A stretch of 23,141 nucleotides of DNA from Reticulitermes lucifugus (lineage: Eukaryota > Arthropoda > Insecta > Blattodea > Rhinotermitidae): assembly GCA_026260175.1 (NCBI GenBank), contig JAKCWW010002335.1, positions 25,561 to 48,701 on the forward strand, given 5' to 3'. Both the position numbers and the translations under genes were made by a program. The notes under the pieces were generated by a model. That model saw nothing but the letters and a program-made list of their open reading frames with translations, did no database searches and was not told the DNA's origin. Shown here in pieces: positions 7,801 through 17,485 of the stretch (positions within the stretch are counted from its first letter, which is position 1; each line of letters starts with the position of its first letter).

Positions 7801-10630
7801 GTTTCTCCCTCCATAATAAAGTTGTCTAGACGTAGGAGACCAACCCAGCTCACTGGCTGCTGCTGGTTGGCATAGCGTGGAGGGGAATGCTCGCTCTGTT
7901 CCAAGAGACGTGCCCGAACATTTCGCCGCGTAAAAGTTTGTTGACTCAGCTGTATATTAACACTAGCCCTTAAAAAAGTATTGCAGGGAAATTTTCATTT
8001 TTAATGATTTATTGAAGTAGTAAACGGCTACAATACAATTCGGAATGACAAACTTTGACACTGAGTGTTGTGTCTCGATGTTCTTAATTTCTGAATTTCT
8101 TTTTGTGAGTCACCGGAGTACATAAAATTCGGCGAGAGTGGCAGAAAACGCTTAGTTTTCTATCAGATCAGCATGTGAGGTAGAAATTGCGATTGCTTAT
8201 CATAAATTTTGTAACAGTTCAGTCGCATTTGATCTAACAGATGGGTATTTCTTCTGTCATGTTGCAGGCATGCCCATTAAATCCAAATCCACAGCCTCTA
8301 ACAGGCCAACAGGAGCTTCTACAAGATTTCTCAAAGCGATTCTCGCCAGCCATCCGTGGTGTTGTGGAATTCGCAAAGCGCATTCCCGGTTTTGCGCTCC
8401 TGCCACAGGACGACCAGGTCACACTGCTTAAAGCTGGCGTATTTGAGGTCCTTCTGGTGCGCCTTGCCTGCATGTTCGATGCTCAGGTGAGTACTCCGTG
8501 TGTAGGCTGTAGCCCACAGATCATACTTAGTTGTTACAAAGTAGTATGAAAACGATTGAATCCGATCAGATTATAAAGTTCTGTTCCTTTTTGCAGACGA
8601 ACAGCATGATCTGCCTGAATGGGCAAGTGCTCAAGCGAGAGGCCATCCACAACAGTTCAAATGCGAGATTCCTAATGGATTCGATGTTTGACTTTGCTGA
8701 GCGGCTGAACTCTTTAAGACTGTCGGACGCTGAAGTGGGGCTTTTCTGTTCAGTGGTAGTTATTGCCCCAGACCGTCCTGGATTGCGCAACACAGAACTT
8801 ATTGAACGCATGCAAGGCAAACTGAAAGCTGCCATGCAGTTGGTGGTCGGTCAGAACCACCCGGGCCATGCCAACATCTGTCACGAGCTAATGAAGAAAA
8901 TTCCCGACCTGAGGACGCTCAATACGCTGCATTCAGAGAAGCTGCTGGCCTTCAAGATGACAGAGCAGCAGCAACTGCAGCAACAGCAACAGCAGCAGCA
9001 GCTCTGGGGAGGACCAGCAGAGGAAGAGAGTAACAGTAAGAGTCCTGCTGGTTCCTTGTCATGGTCATCATCATCTGATGTCACAATGGACGAAGCAGTG
9101 AAGAGTCCTCTAGGCTCTGTGTCCAGCACAGAGTCAGTGTGTTCTGGTGAAGTAGCATCCCTGACAGAGTACCAATCTAGCCATCACCATGTGAGGCACC
9201 AAGCATCCAGTGCACCACTTCTTGCGGCCACATTGGCTGGTGGCATCTGTCCTCATCGCCATCGCGCTAACTCGGGATCAACATCAGGTGATGATGACAT
9301 GATGGGGCTCCCTCACCACTCTCACCATGGCTTAACAATCACAGCTGTAAATGGACCTCCTCGCCAGCCTTTAATACAACAGCATCATCACAGATTCCAG
9401 CGGAAACTTGAGTCACCTAGCGATTCTGGTATCGAATCTGGAACTGAGAAATTGGACAAACTTACTAGTGGTGGAGGAAGTACTGGCAGTGCACCAACTT
9501 CTGTCTGTTCAAGTCCAAGGTCATCACTTGAGGACAAGGATGATGATAAGCATCACAGTGGGAGTTCTGGAAGCAGCCACATCGATGATATGCCAGTGTT
9601 GAAACGTGTACTCCAAGCACCACCTCTTTATGACACTAATTCTCTCATGGATGAGGCTTACAAACCACACAAGAAGTTTCGTGCGTGTCGTAACAAGGAT
9701 TCAGCTGAAGCTGAACCCATGGTCGTTCAAGTGTCACCTCCGCCACCATCCCATCCAGTCCAACCACAACATCACTCCTCCCCCCAACTTCACCTGCACC
9801 TAACTGCGAACACGCAGCAATCGTCATTATCGTCATCGTCATCAGCATCATTGTTGTCTAGCACACATTCGACTCTTGCCAAATCATTAATGGAAAGTCC
9901 TCGAATGACTGCAGAACAACTGAAACGCACTGACATCATTCACAACTACATTATGCGTGCAGACAGTCCAAATCCTGTGACCGTTGAGTGTCCCCGGTCG
10001 GCAATATCTCCTGCAACAGGGACAGCATCCACAGCAATGGCACCAGGTTACAAATTAAACAGTGGGAACTTTCTTGTCTGTGCTAGCTCAGCACCTGGTT
10101 CTGGCTACCATTACATTCCTCAGCAGCAGCATTTGCAGCAAGTGGTTGGCCGGTGGCAGGGTTCATCAGGCTTCAGCAATGGTGCCAGTGTCATTACCAC
10201 AACTACAGGGCGAAATGCTGCTCCCCCACAGACATATGTTCTGTTGCAGAACAGCTCCAATGTTAGCTCACCTGTCCATCATGCAGAGCTGCAACAAACT
10301 GAGTTCTCAAGAATCTATTTCCAGCCTGGCAGTGCATTATCACCACATCATGCATCTTCGTCGTCGTCGTCATTATCTACATCGCCGTCGCCCCACCCTG
10401 TGCCTCACCGGAAGACACCACCTGCGGCAATGTCCTGCCCTCCCTCTCCTTCATCCACTGGTGCAACACAATTAGTCATTTCATCACCGAAGATGATGGA
10501 ACTCCAAGTGGACATTGCAGATTCCCAACAACCTCTCAACCTGTCGAAAAAGTCCCCATCACCTTCTCCTCATCCAATGGCATCACCTGCAACAACAGTG
10601 ACTCACAAGGCTGTGTCGCTGGAGGCTTAA
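1828..10630 (+). CDS. E75: E75 nuclear receptor, short zinc-finger-less (D-type) isoform; join of 1828-1891, 3563-3804, 8268-8486, 8597-10630
   Basis: The four exons join without a frame break to 852 codons ending in TAA. Order in the product: isoform-specific N-terminus (1-21), Pro22 made across the splice, hinge (23-102), ligand-binding domain (about 103-297), F domain (298-852). Known for the family: E75 is an ecdysone early-response nuclear receptor, acts in the nucleus, binds heme in its LBD and represses or blocks the partner receptor HR3. Isoforms share the hinge/LBD/F part and differ in alternative first exons. Seen here: hinge and LBD blocks characteristic of E75, all introns GT-AG, splice phases 1, 0, 0. 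No zinc-finger exon (CxxC-type DBD) is found in the window, so this isoform should not bind DNA as a classical receptor. Full-length isoforms would splice into 3563 from exons upstream of the window. Assignment to E75 is very secure; the D-type label is inferred from the N-terminus. Confidence 0.95.
1892..3562 (+). other. E75: E75 intron 1 (1671 bp)
   Basis: The donor is GTAGGT; the acceptor is the pyrimidine-rich ctcttgtttcag ending at 3562. The intron holds an open frame of 164 codons (2535-3029) that starts at a GTG codon, has no recognisable domain and is partly mirrored by an open frame on the other strand, so it is treated as chance. I see no zinc-finger exon and no recognised repeat in it. 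Confidence 0.8.
3563..3804 (+). CDS. E75: E75 common hinge exon (D domain)
   Basis: This 242-nt exon begins with two bases of a split codon and ends on a complete CTG codon (phase 0). It encodes the E75 hinge: VRFGRVPKREKARILAAMQQ at its start, then an acidic/leucine-rich stretch and RAHLDTCDFTRDKVEPMLAR, ending in ...ACPPTL. The RVPKREKAR segment is the basic C-terminal extension that follows the second zinc finger in DNA-binding isoforms. The same exon is thus shared by isoforms with and without a DBD. After the short first exon the first residue is Pro (C+CC); after a zinc-finger exon ending in G it would be Ala, as in the SRDAVRFG junction known from full-length E75. Acceptor tgtttcag|CC, donor TCTG|GTGAGT (strong consensus). 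Confidence 0.95.
3805..8267 (+). other. E75: E75 intron 2 (4463 bp)
   Basis: The donor is GTGAGT at 3805 and the acceptor ...tcatgttgcag ends at 8267. Contents: an interspersed-repeat tail at 4717-4862, poly-G runs near 5574-5582 and 6309-6318, and a DR1-like nuclear-receptor site at 7632-7644. Several open frames of 60-133 codons (for example minus strand 7019-7420 and 7710-7904) lack a recognisable domain. I found no alternative E75 first exon here by eye, but short ones could be missed. Confidence 0.8.
4717..4862. repeat. Interspersed-repeat fragment (LINE/SINE 3'-tail-like) in E75 intron 2
   Basis: This is a GC-rich island in AT-rich intron DNA, with the GGGCCGACAACCTTGCCACC and CCTCCTGGAGGCC segments and a tail ending TACCTTTACTTT. 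I recognise this composition from memory as a repeat tail common in arthropod assemblies, where such elements end in short ACCTTT-like repeats. Internal short palindromes (CTCCTGGAG, GGCCTAAGGGCC) are visible. No second copy is in the window, so the class cannot be set. Confidence 0.45.
8268..8486 (+). CDS. E75: E75 ligand-binding-domain exon 1 (helices about 1-5)
   Basis: The exon is 219 nt, exactly 73 codons, phase 0 at both ends. It opens with ACPLNPNPQP and carries the LBD signature region: FSPAIRGVVEFAKRIPGF, then LLPQDDQVTLLKAGVFEVLLVRLACMFDAQ (in two runs), which is the nuclear-receptor helix 3-5 signature with the family's FAK..PGF..L...DQ..LLK pattern. The acceptor is ttgcag|GCA at 8268 and the donor CAG|GTGAGT at 8486/8487. 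Known for the family: this domain holds a tightly bound heme and responds to NO/CO. Which residues coordinate heme here cannot be assigned without an alignment. Confidence 0.96.
8487..8596 (+). other. E75: E75 intron 3 (110 bp, splits the LBD)
   Basis: A very short GT-AG intron, GTGAGT to ttcctttttgcag. At 110 nt it is not a multiple of three. Retention would add 20 residues after FDAQ and stop at TGA 8547-8549, truncating the LBD and losing the F domain. The frame of the last exon is open back into the intron to 8531, so the exon boundary is set by the acceptor, not by an in-frame start. Confidence 0.9.
8597..10630 (+). CDS. E75: E75 last coding exon: rest of LBD plus long F domain
   Basis: 677 codons ending TAA. 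Residues are numbered on the 852-aa joined product. LBD: 176-297, starting TNSMICLNGQVLKREAI and ending near DLRTLNTLHSEKLLAFK. F domain: 298-852, a Q tract (299-310) then Ser/His/Pro-rich, low-complexity sequence. Islands that match my memory of fly E75 are KSPLGSVSSTES (344-355), SPSDSGIES (448-456), the MPVLKRVLQAPPLYDTNSL block (507-538), MTAEQLKRTDIIHNYIMR (612-629), ELQVDIADS followed by PLNLSKK (810-827), and a C-terminus ending LEA. The LEA ending supports the TAA at 10628 as the true stop. The known role of the F domain is regulatory and it is poorly structured. The basic KPHKKFRACRNK stretch may add nuclear localisation (inference). Confidence 0.97.
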   Translation, partial: TNSMICLNGQVLKREAIHNSSNARFLMDSMFDFAERLNSLRLSDAEVGLFCSVVVIAPDRPGLRNTELIERMQGKLKAAMQLVVGQNHPGHANICHELMKKIPDLRTLNTLHSEKLLAFKMTEQQQLQQQQQQQQLWGGPAEEESNSKSPAGSLSWSSSSDVTMDEAVKSPLGSVSSTESVCSGEVASLTEYQSSHHHVRHQASSAPLLAATLAGGICPHRHRANSGSTSGDDDMMGLPHHSHHGLTITAVNGPPRQPLIQQHHHRFQRKLESPSDSGIESGTEKLDKLTSGGGSTGSAPTSVCSSPRSSLEDKDDDKHHSGSSGSSHIDDMPVLKRVLQAPPLYDTNSLMDEAYKPHKKFRACRNKDSAEAEPMVVQVSPPPPSHPVQPQHHSSPQLHLHLTANTQQSSLSSSSSASLLSSTHSTLAKSLMESPRMTAEQLKRTDIIHNYIMRADSPNPVTVECPRSAISPATGTASTAMAPGYKLNSGNFLVCASSAPGSGYHYIPQQQHLQQVVGRWQGSSGFSNGASVITTTTGRNAAPPQTYVLLQNSSNVSSPVHHAELQQTEFSRIYFQPGSALSPHHASSSSSSLSTSPSPHPVPHRKTPPAAMSCPPSPSSTGATQLVISSPKMMELQVDIADSQQPLNLSKKSPSPSPHPMASPATTVTHKAVSLEA

Positions 10631-12720
10631 GCGAGCAAGCTTACCTGCCCAATGGACGACTGATGGACTGTTGAGATGGTGCAACAGACTCATCACCACC
10701 GACTGTGTGATAGTACAAAGCCAAACCCTGAATGTACTGTGACGACAGTGCTTCAAACATACCAAGGTGTGAACTGTAAAGATGAAGTTCTCTGTTCCTG
10801 CAGTCTCCACCGTGCCAAGACAAAACTCTCAGTGGAAAGTGCTATGGACAAACTGAGCAGACACAGTGCAATGGAAACTGAGACCAGCAGCAACACATCA
10901 TTAATACCTGATGATCTTGTTCTGGTACAAAGCCAGTTAAACTGATGGTGCCACTTTAACTGTATTACAAACCAAATAATTTATTATTTAATTAATAATT
11001 ATTAATTCTATGTGTTGTTGTGTGAGTTTATTATTATTACTATTATTTAGTGTCGGCCCCCTAGATAATGTTATAAACTGATGTTGTAGTCCCTTGTAGG
11101 AGCCATTGTAGGGCGATACTAGTATGAAGAAAACTTCTCACTCTTTTTGTCATCTTTGTACAAGACTCGCGATTACAGAGTTGGAAATTCCCGCCATTAC
11201 AGCTCAGGGATGAATGGATATTTCTGGGATGGTATATCTTGAATGGGCAGGTTTGGTGGTAGGTAGAGATTTATAGTTGGAGGGTATGGTGGATGGCAAG
11301 TTTCTGAGCTTTGTAAATATTGGACCAAAGGTTAGGTTAGGCAGGTGTTTTTGTTTACTTCTGCTGGTTTTGTTTGTTAGCTTTGCAGGAGCTGGATGCA
11401 TCAGCATCAGCATTATCAGAACAGTTTCATAGTGTAATAATTACACAATTTGTTAATAACTTAATTGTTAACAGCTGAGGCACTTTTCCCAGAAAAATCC
11501 AAGATCCCTTGTTTGCAGTTTTTTTAAATAAAAAGAAGAAAATGACAAAAATCATTAAATGGCTATTTATAAAATGGCTTCATGCACCGATCCTTATATT
11601 ATATGTGATATATTCCTTTGTAGGGCAGTGCATTTTTTTGTGTAAAGTTAAAATGTTATTGTATATCTCCCTCGTTCCATTTGTAAAAAGAAATGTTTCT
11701 TATTTTCATTGTTCAATCATTGTTTCACTGTATTACACAGTTGCATATTATAGTGAGGAGTTAGTTAAGAAGAAGGATGTTGCAAAACCTCAAATATTTG
11801 AGGGAAATGAGACTGAGGGAAGTGCACGGCATCTGACAAAAAAACTATATATATACATGCATACATATATACATTATATCATGAAAGGAGCAATCTGCCC
11901 ATATTGTTTTGTATGTGCAAAATCTTCCTGTTATTTTGGAAGATTTTTCTAATTGTTGTCTTATTGTTCCGTGATGTGAAATTTGATTAAAGGTAGGCCA
12001 GTAAATGTAGCCCACCCCATTTTCAAACTAGCCTTTTTACTGTGTGTTACATTGTCCTATATATACTGATAAGAATTTACAAAAAATATTAATAAAAAAT
12101 CAGATGTTTGTGACTTCCTATATCTTTTTTTTTTTCTTGATCTTTTGCTCGCTCTTAGTAAGAAGACGAGGTTGTTCTGCACACCCGCAATCAGCCGGAA
12201 ACAAGATATTGATGTTGTTTGTATTAAACCCGCAACCCAATATTTTTTGCGGTGTGGTATAGCTGTGTGAATCGGTTCATTGCATTGCTGTAGTTAGCTG
12301 AAAGAATTGAAAATTTTTAAAACCATCCAAATATCCCCTTTACATTTCAATGAGTGTTTCCTTCAGAACCCCCTTTCTTTTCCATTGCTGAACAAGTTGC
12401 CTGTCATGTATGAACCCAGGACTTCGGTCCTCTGTTTCACATTTTGTAACGGTTGCTTGCTCAGGATGGTGCATACAATTTGTAGCAATGTAGTTAAGAC
12501 TAATTATCTTCTACTTCATCATCTTTCTGGTTATGTAGTATGTCATTTTACAGTCCCAGTGGAAATGGACGAAATTCTCATGTGGTGGTGATGTTGATAA
12601 TACTGCATCACTGCCTCAGAAGGATTTCGCCATAAAAATTATGATGTGTGCTTGTATGTAATTTTGTAAGCTTGGGAGTTTGTTGAGGTCGTGAGAATAA
12701 ACTTTGTCTGGTGAAATGCA
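10631..12720 (+). other. E75: E75 3' UTR (about 2.1 kb)
   Basis: AT-rich non-coding sequence follows the stop. An ATG-started frame of 89 codons at 10676-10945 happens to be in the E75 frame but is separated by two stops. A 147-codon AT-rich frame (11509-11952) starts at TTG, has no domain and is judged chance. ATTTA pentamers occur near 10986, 11045, 11266 and 11566, and one Pumilio-type TGTAAATA lies at 11312-11319. Candidate polyadenylation signals occur near 11526, at 12091 and at 12696. The extent is inferred from the last of these. Confidence 0.6.
12696..12701 (+). terminator. E75: Candidate E75 polyadenylation signal AATAAA
   Basis: A canonical AATAAA is followed within 10-40 nt by T/GT-rich sequence (tttgtctgg, atatgttgtttcatttgtata), as expected of a cleavage site near 12715-12725. 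Earlier AATAAA hexamers near 11526 and at 12091 could give shorter 3' UTRs. Confidence 0.5.
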
Positions 12721-13600
12721 GATATGTTGTTTCATTTGTATATAGAAGCCTCGGAATAGTTGTCTCAGCCCTCCCATCATCTTAATTAGATTTTTTAAGA
12801 ACTCTGTAAATCCTACTCCATCCTGGAAAAAACAAAAGTAATGTGAATTAAAGCGGCTAATGCTGTCTGGGGAAGTAATCGTTTGTTCTAGGTCAAATTG
12901 AGTTTTTAAATGCTAACGTCGTGGTACATAGGTAACCAGAGAACTTTCAAGGGTTAAAATATTGCATTGAATCTGAACACACGTGTGTAAGACTGCTTGG
13001 TGCTGGGACCGTGATGGCAATCAAGTAAGTGTCGAAAAGACAACTGCTGCACATGACGGCCAAGTCCGTTTTGCAGAGTGCCAATGGTTTTGGAGACACT
13101 CGTGAGCCAGTGTGTGTGTTAGTTTCAAATCAAACGGGTAAAGTTTTGTAACAAAACGGAATCGTCTAGTTAGCACTCTGGTGAAACATGAGTCCAAAAA
13201 GTTCGAGATGCTGCAGGTATAATAAGAATATAAGATGATAATATCTGAAATTGATTTATAAAGGTTTCGAAGTATAAATTTGTATTGTGATTGGTCCAGC
13301 AGCTGTAAGAAAAAGAATGGCTCATGATTTTCCTTTTCGTCTTTAAAGAAAAGTACATTGTCCGCAGTAAAATTGGCGAAGCATTTTGCCAGAGCCCTGA
13401 TCGTCCTGTAGTTGTTACAGTACAAATTACATACACATTCACAATAATTGATACCGATACTGCAGCTGCAGTACACTTTGGAAATACAAAAATAATTCCT
13501 TCGTGCACCAGATCGTTTGCACTGAAGCGACAACATGTATGGTCAATGGGGCATCGGAATCTGTTCGTCACTGGATTTGTGAACATCTTTTAAGTTAACC
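12721..13600. other. Unassigned DNA downstream of E75
   Basis: Overlapping open frames on both strands (minus 13021-13536 and 13170-13586, plus 13324-13593) have no recognisable domain. Their overlap on opposite strands argues for low stop density by chance or an old decayed element. An AGGTCA half site occurs at 12890-12895. Confidence 0.4.
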
Positions 13601-13689
13601 GAGTCTGTTGGAGCGTTTAAAAAATTTGAAAATAACCAAAGCATGATACCACATTACATTTAGCGTAATCAATTGATACGGTAACTAGG

Positions 13690-13870
13690 CAACGGACTTA
13701 ACTATCGGGGTTCGAAGACCGGCTAGAGGCAAACATTTCTCTTTGACGTCAGTGCGCAAACTGTCTCTAGGACACTGTCAGCTTTCTAATGCAGTGAGGG
13801 CCGCGGGTTCCTTCCCCGCGGGTAAAGCAGCCGTGATGTGAAGTCGATCACTTACCTCCTTCAAGTACAT
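13690..13870 (+). repeat. SINE-like repeat with tRNA T-arm-like hairpin, copy 1
   Basis: CCGCGGG (13801-13807), a seven-base loop and CCCGCGG form a T-arm-like hairpin containing GGTTCCTTCCCC, a B-box-like sequence. It is followed by GGGTAAAGCAGCCGTGATGT and TCACTTACCT, which parallels GGGTAAAGCGGCAAGGGCGT and CTCACCT in the repeat at 19899-20130. Element ends are not clear. Confidence 0.45.
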
Positions 13871-16800
13871 GGGTAAGAATGTAAGGAACTATACGTGCAC
13901 TCCACGATACGTATTCGTTGCATGGCAATTGTGTATAAGGACTACGATACATTTTTATTTACCCGCAATTGTTTATTTCTTTATTTATTTTCTTCGAAGT
14001 GTGTAGAAGACGACACACCAAATACGAAGAGTGGGGACGCTTCTCATAGTCCGAAATCGATGTAGACTGAAATGGTGCAGGCAACAAACAGGCTCTTCTT
14101 AGGGCCACTGGCATCCGAACTACGGCATGCGGTCAGAATGTAATTTTACATGGCATGTAATGTAGTAACTAAAGAACCTACATTGACTGTGATTATATAA
14201 GGGGGATTTCGTCGCCGAGTGCTTATCATCTGTTTCCAGCGCTGAAGCCAAGTCATGGTAACCACAAATTGAAATATGGTCGAGGGGTGCAAACAGTCGT
14301 GACACAAAGGCTGATAACACAGGGCACTGACTTCTATCAACAGGGAACAGAAAAGCTCGTCTCACTATATAAGAAATACCCTAATTTGTGGCGTGAAATT
14401 TGTGGAAAAGCAGTGCGATAGTAGTATAATTAAATCTGAACTGTCCTAATTAAAGGTGAAAATAAATAACCCAAAATATATGCGTTGTAAGCTTATTTTT
14501 TGATTGATTTTCATACATGGTGCCAACTGTTAACATTGGTCCACTTGAAGGGAGATACAGTACTTATATCTTCAAAAACTTTGGAGGGTCTTTTTCTCAT
14601 ACCTTTGTTGTTCAAGGTTGCGATTACTACAGAACGCGTCAATTATGAGAAATCACGAGGCATTCCTTTAACCAGGGACTGCACACATTTATATGATATG
14701 ATATACAAGAACTGTGGTAGCTTAGAAGAGCACATAATTTTATCTTGGACTGGAGGGGTGGTTGTCAGTACTGTGCGGGAGGCAGTGTTTCTACGCGTAG
14801 AAGCATGCAGCGTGTCAGTCGCCTTTAGCTGGCCAGCTGCGGGGTTGATTTGCTTAGTGTTGTGTTCTGCGTTTAATTGGGCATGGTGTTGGACAGTGCC
14901 GGCGATGATTTTTTGAATTCGCTGATTTTGCTTTGGAAAACCAAAGGATGGAAGCCCAGCTTGACGGTAAGAGAGAGTTTGGTGCTCGGTAATAAATAAA
15001 TAACGAATTTTAAACACTATTTATAATTAACCATTTGTAGTCTGACAATCTAAGTTGCATACAAAAATTCACTTCCTACCTCAGAGAAAACACTCTGAAT
15101 TCCATTACAAATGGTGTTCAGGGAAATAATACGCAATAATACAAAAACTGTGTATGGAAATGCAGACTTTATTCACTTTATAGTAGACGGTACAACTGGG
15201 TTTTGAGTGGTTAATGTTATGAAGAATTAGAGTAATCGAAAGATGAGAAAATAAATGCATTGTATTTAGACAAAAGTACTCGAAGATACGAACAGTAAGT
15301 GCAATTCTGTCTGCAAGACAATTTCATAATTCTGTCAATAAAATTACTTGACCGTACAGTTTAGTGTATATTTTGTTTATAATTTATCTCTGTTTTAAAA
15401 TTATGAAATTAACTAAAACGAAACAATTTATAGCCCAGTAAAATTTACATTGTAACCGTACACACGCCGACTGTTCGTATACGTCTGGAATTCTCTAGTC
15501 GGCGAAAAAAAAAAGACTTCTCGTAGGGATTATTTATAGGGGACAGCCAGATCGTGCCGCTTAGGAACGTTTGTGCCACAGGATAGGGTGCTCTGAAAGA
15601 CAGGTGCACTGTTTCTTTAACCAGGTTAACTTAATTTACTGTAGTCGCTTAATGCTCGGTTTTCACGTTGAAAAACCAAGCAGTGACTGATAAGCACTTC
15701 GCGTGGCTTGACTAATAGTTGGATGCTGATTGAAGATAACCAGACCTACAGAATTTCAACAGCATGACTTCAAAATGTCCGTTAAAGAATTACCGCAGAC
15801 AGTAACTTACAGACTGAACAAACCTCCCGGCGTTCGGCTGTCATCGTATATGAAAGACAGCGCTTGGCGAGCATCAATTTTCGAATTTAATTCTGTGATT
15901 AGTTTATTACATTTAAGTGGACTGGGGGGGGGGAGGGGGGACAATTAAAATGGGGTTGACCGCTGCGTACAGCAACTGATACAGTATCGGTAGACTGCCT
16001 GATGACATGTTTCTGCTTAAAATTTTGTCTATCACAACAACTTTGGCATTAATCCTTTCTTTCCATCATGTGCTTCTCACCAACAGAAAAACACGTGTGA
16101 GATTTGAAATTCCAGCTCTCTTTGTTTCTCAATTAGTATTGCAAAGTGAAGAGAAGGACGCTGTAATCAGAGGCCCTAACCGCACGTCTGTCTTAATTGA
16201 TTTTAAACCAGATTAATGGACGAAACATTATCCGAGATCTGAACTATGGACCCTGGTCGGATACAATCATCGCTGTATAGTGTATCACCCAAAGGGAAAA
16301 GAAAAGAAAATTCACAAGAATTAATGCTATTCGGTCATGTGAAAAGGTAGATACTGTACACTCCTGACTGCTACTGAAGAAACAGCAGTACAGGTTACAC
16401 GTAGAGAAATTCCCGAGCTTACAGTGGAGATGATGTACACTGGGGCCTACTTTGTCTTTCTTGTTTCTTCTGCACTCCACAAAAGAATTGCGTCTGTTAC
16501 AACTACACTTTTTTTAGTGTATTTCACACTGTTTAGGCTACATGTCCTTTGTACTGGAGGTGAATTTTCGGGAGTCCGTGAAGCACCTTTTAAAAAAAAA
16601 TAATTTGGTTAACTTTTTAAGTTCGTGGAGTGATTTGAGGTTCTCACAACAACGTGAGTATCCAGCCGATATGACGTAATCTCATAAGACATGCGTATTC
16701 AATATTTAGTTCTTTCCATATATTTTTAATTTTATCTTAATTATGTGTAATTTCATGCTTTCATTGAAAATAGCAAATAATTTAATTTCCTCTGCTTAAA

Positions 16801-17430
16801 TCTTACTGTCATTTTGGTTCTTATTAATCCAATCGTTCCTCGTAAAAGTGATTCTTGGTTCATTTAACAACAGATTTAAAGTGTACAGTATGTATGATGT
16901 ATAGGCAGAATGGACATTATAATGAACTACGTAGAAAAGACGAGAATGGAAACCAGCGAGAGTACTACACTAGTATTTGCATGGAGGACATGAAGAAAAT
17001 AATTAAAGTTTCAGTGCAGGAGCTCTCTGGGCCGACAATTGAACATAGAGACGTCCGGCACATTGTATTCGACATGAAAAATGGTATATTGTTTTCTTTA
17101 TATTCAGCCCTTTAAACATATTAGGAAGCAGTTAATTGTTTTGTGCGACAGTACAGTAGTAGAAAAGACCAGAGAAAAGTCGCCCTTTTTTGTGAAGAAT
17201 ATCGCGTGTTCTAAATGTAAAGGAAAATAACGTAATTGGCAATCTGCGATGGTTGTGATAACCAACAAATCAAGTTCATAATATGGAGTAGAAAGTTGTT
17301 AGAATATTTTAACTTTTGTTTTGTATATGTGCGAAATTTGGTCTCTGAACGCAAGAACGAAACGTATATTGAGGATGTTAGAGACATTGGACTTGCGGAG
17401 TGGAAATAGAGGGGAGGATGGATTTGTGTG
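13871..17430. other. Unassigned, mostly AT-rich DNA
   Basis: No gene is supported. A GC-richer stretch at about 14733-14998 has a frame open on both strands and ends next to AATAAATAAATAA, suggesting an old retroposed fragment, but no domain is recognised. A G run of 17 nearly unbroken bases occurs at 15924-15940 (one A). The open frames 15730-15948, 16007-16216 and 16855-17115 are short and domain-free. Confidence 0.45.
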
Positions 17431-17432
17431 TT

Positions 17433-17485
17433 AATTTATATGTCGACGCTGTAAGTGGCTTAGGTTATGTAGCGTCGAATGGCTA
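17433..17485 (+). repeat. Short copy of the CGACGCT...AGCGTCG hairpin repeat
   Basis: TTTATATGTCGACGCTGTAA ... TTATGTAGCGTCGAATGG matches the hairpin-bearing left end of the repeat at 20466. The inverted arms are CGACGCT (17444-17450) and AGCGTCG (17471-17477). The rest of the element is not evident here. Confidence 0.55.

Noticed and set aside
7710..7904. Minus-strand 64-codon frame in intron 2 with protein-like composition
   Set aside because: There is no ATG start, no recognised family and no splice context; it may be part of an old repeat but cannot be supported.
10062..10475. 137-codon frame overlapping the E75 F domain
   Set aside because: It is a shifted reading of the Ser/His/Pro-rich coding sequence; its composition follows from the repeats in the real frame.
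10676..10945. ATG-started 89-codon frame just after E75, in the same frame as the E75 stop
   Set aside because: Two stops (TAA 10628, TGA 10661) intervene, and the protein ending ...LEA matches my memory of the fly E75 C-terminus, so extension or readthrough is not needed.
11509..11952. 147-codon hydrophobic, Lys-rich frame in the 3' UTR
   Set aside because: It starts at TTG, has extreme AT codon use and no domain; it fits chance in AT-rich DNA.
12890..12895. AGGTCA half site as an E75/HR3 response element
   Set aside because: The 5' extension does not fit the ROR/E75 consensus, and single half sites are frequent by chance.
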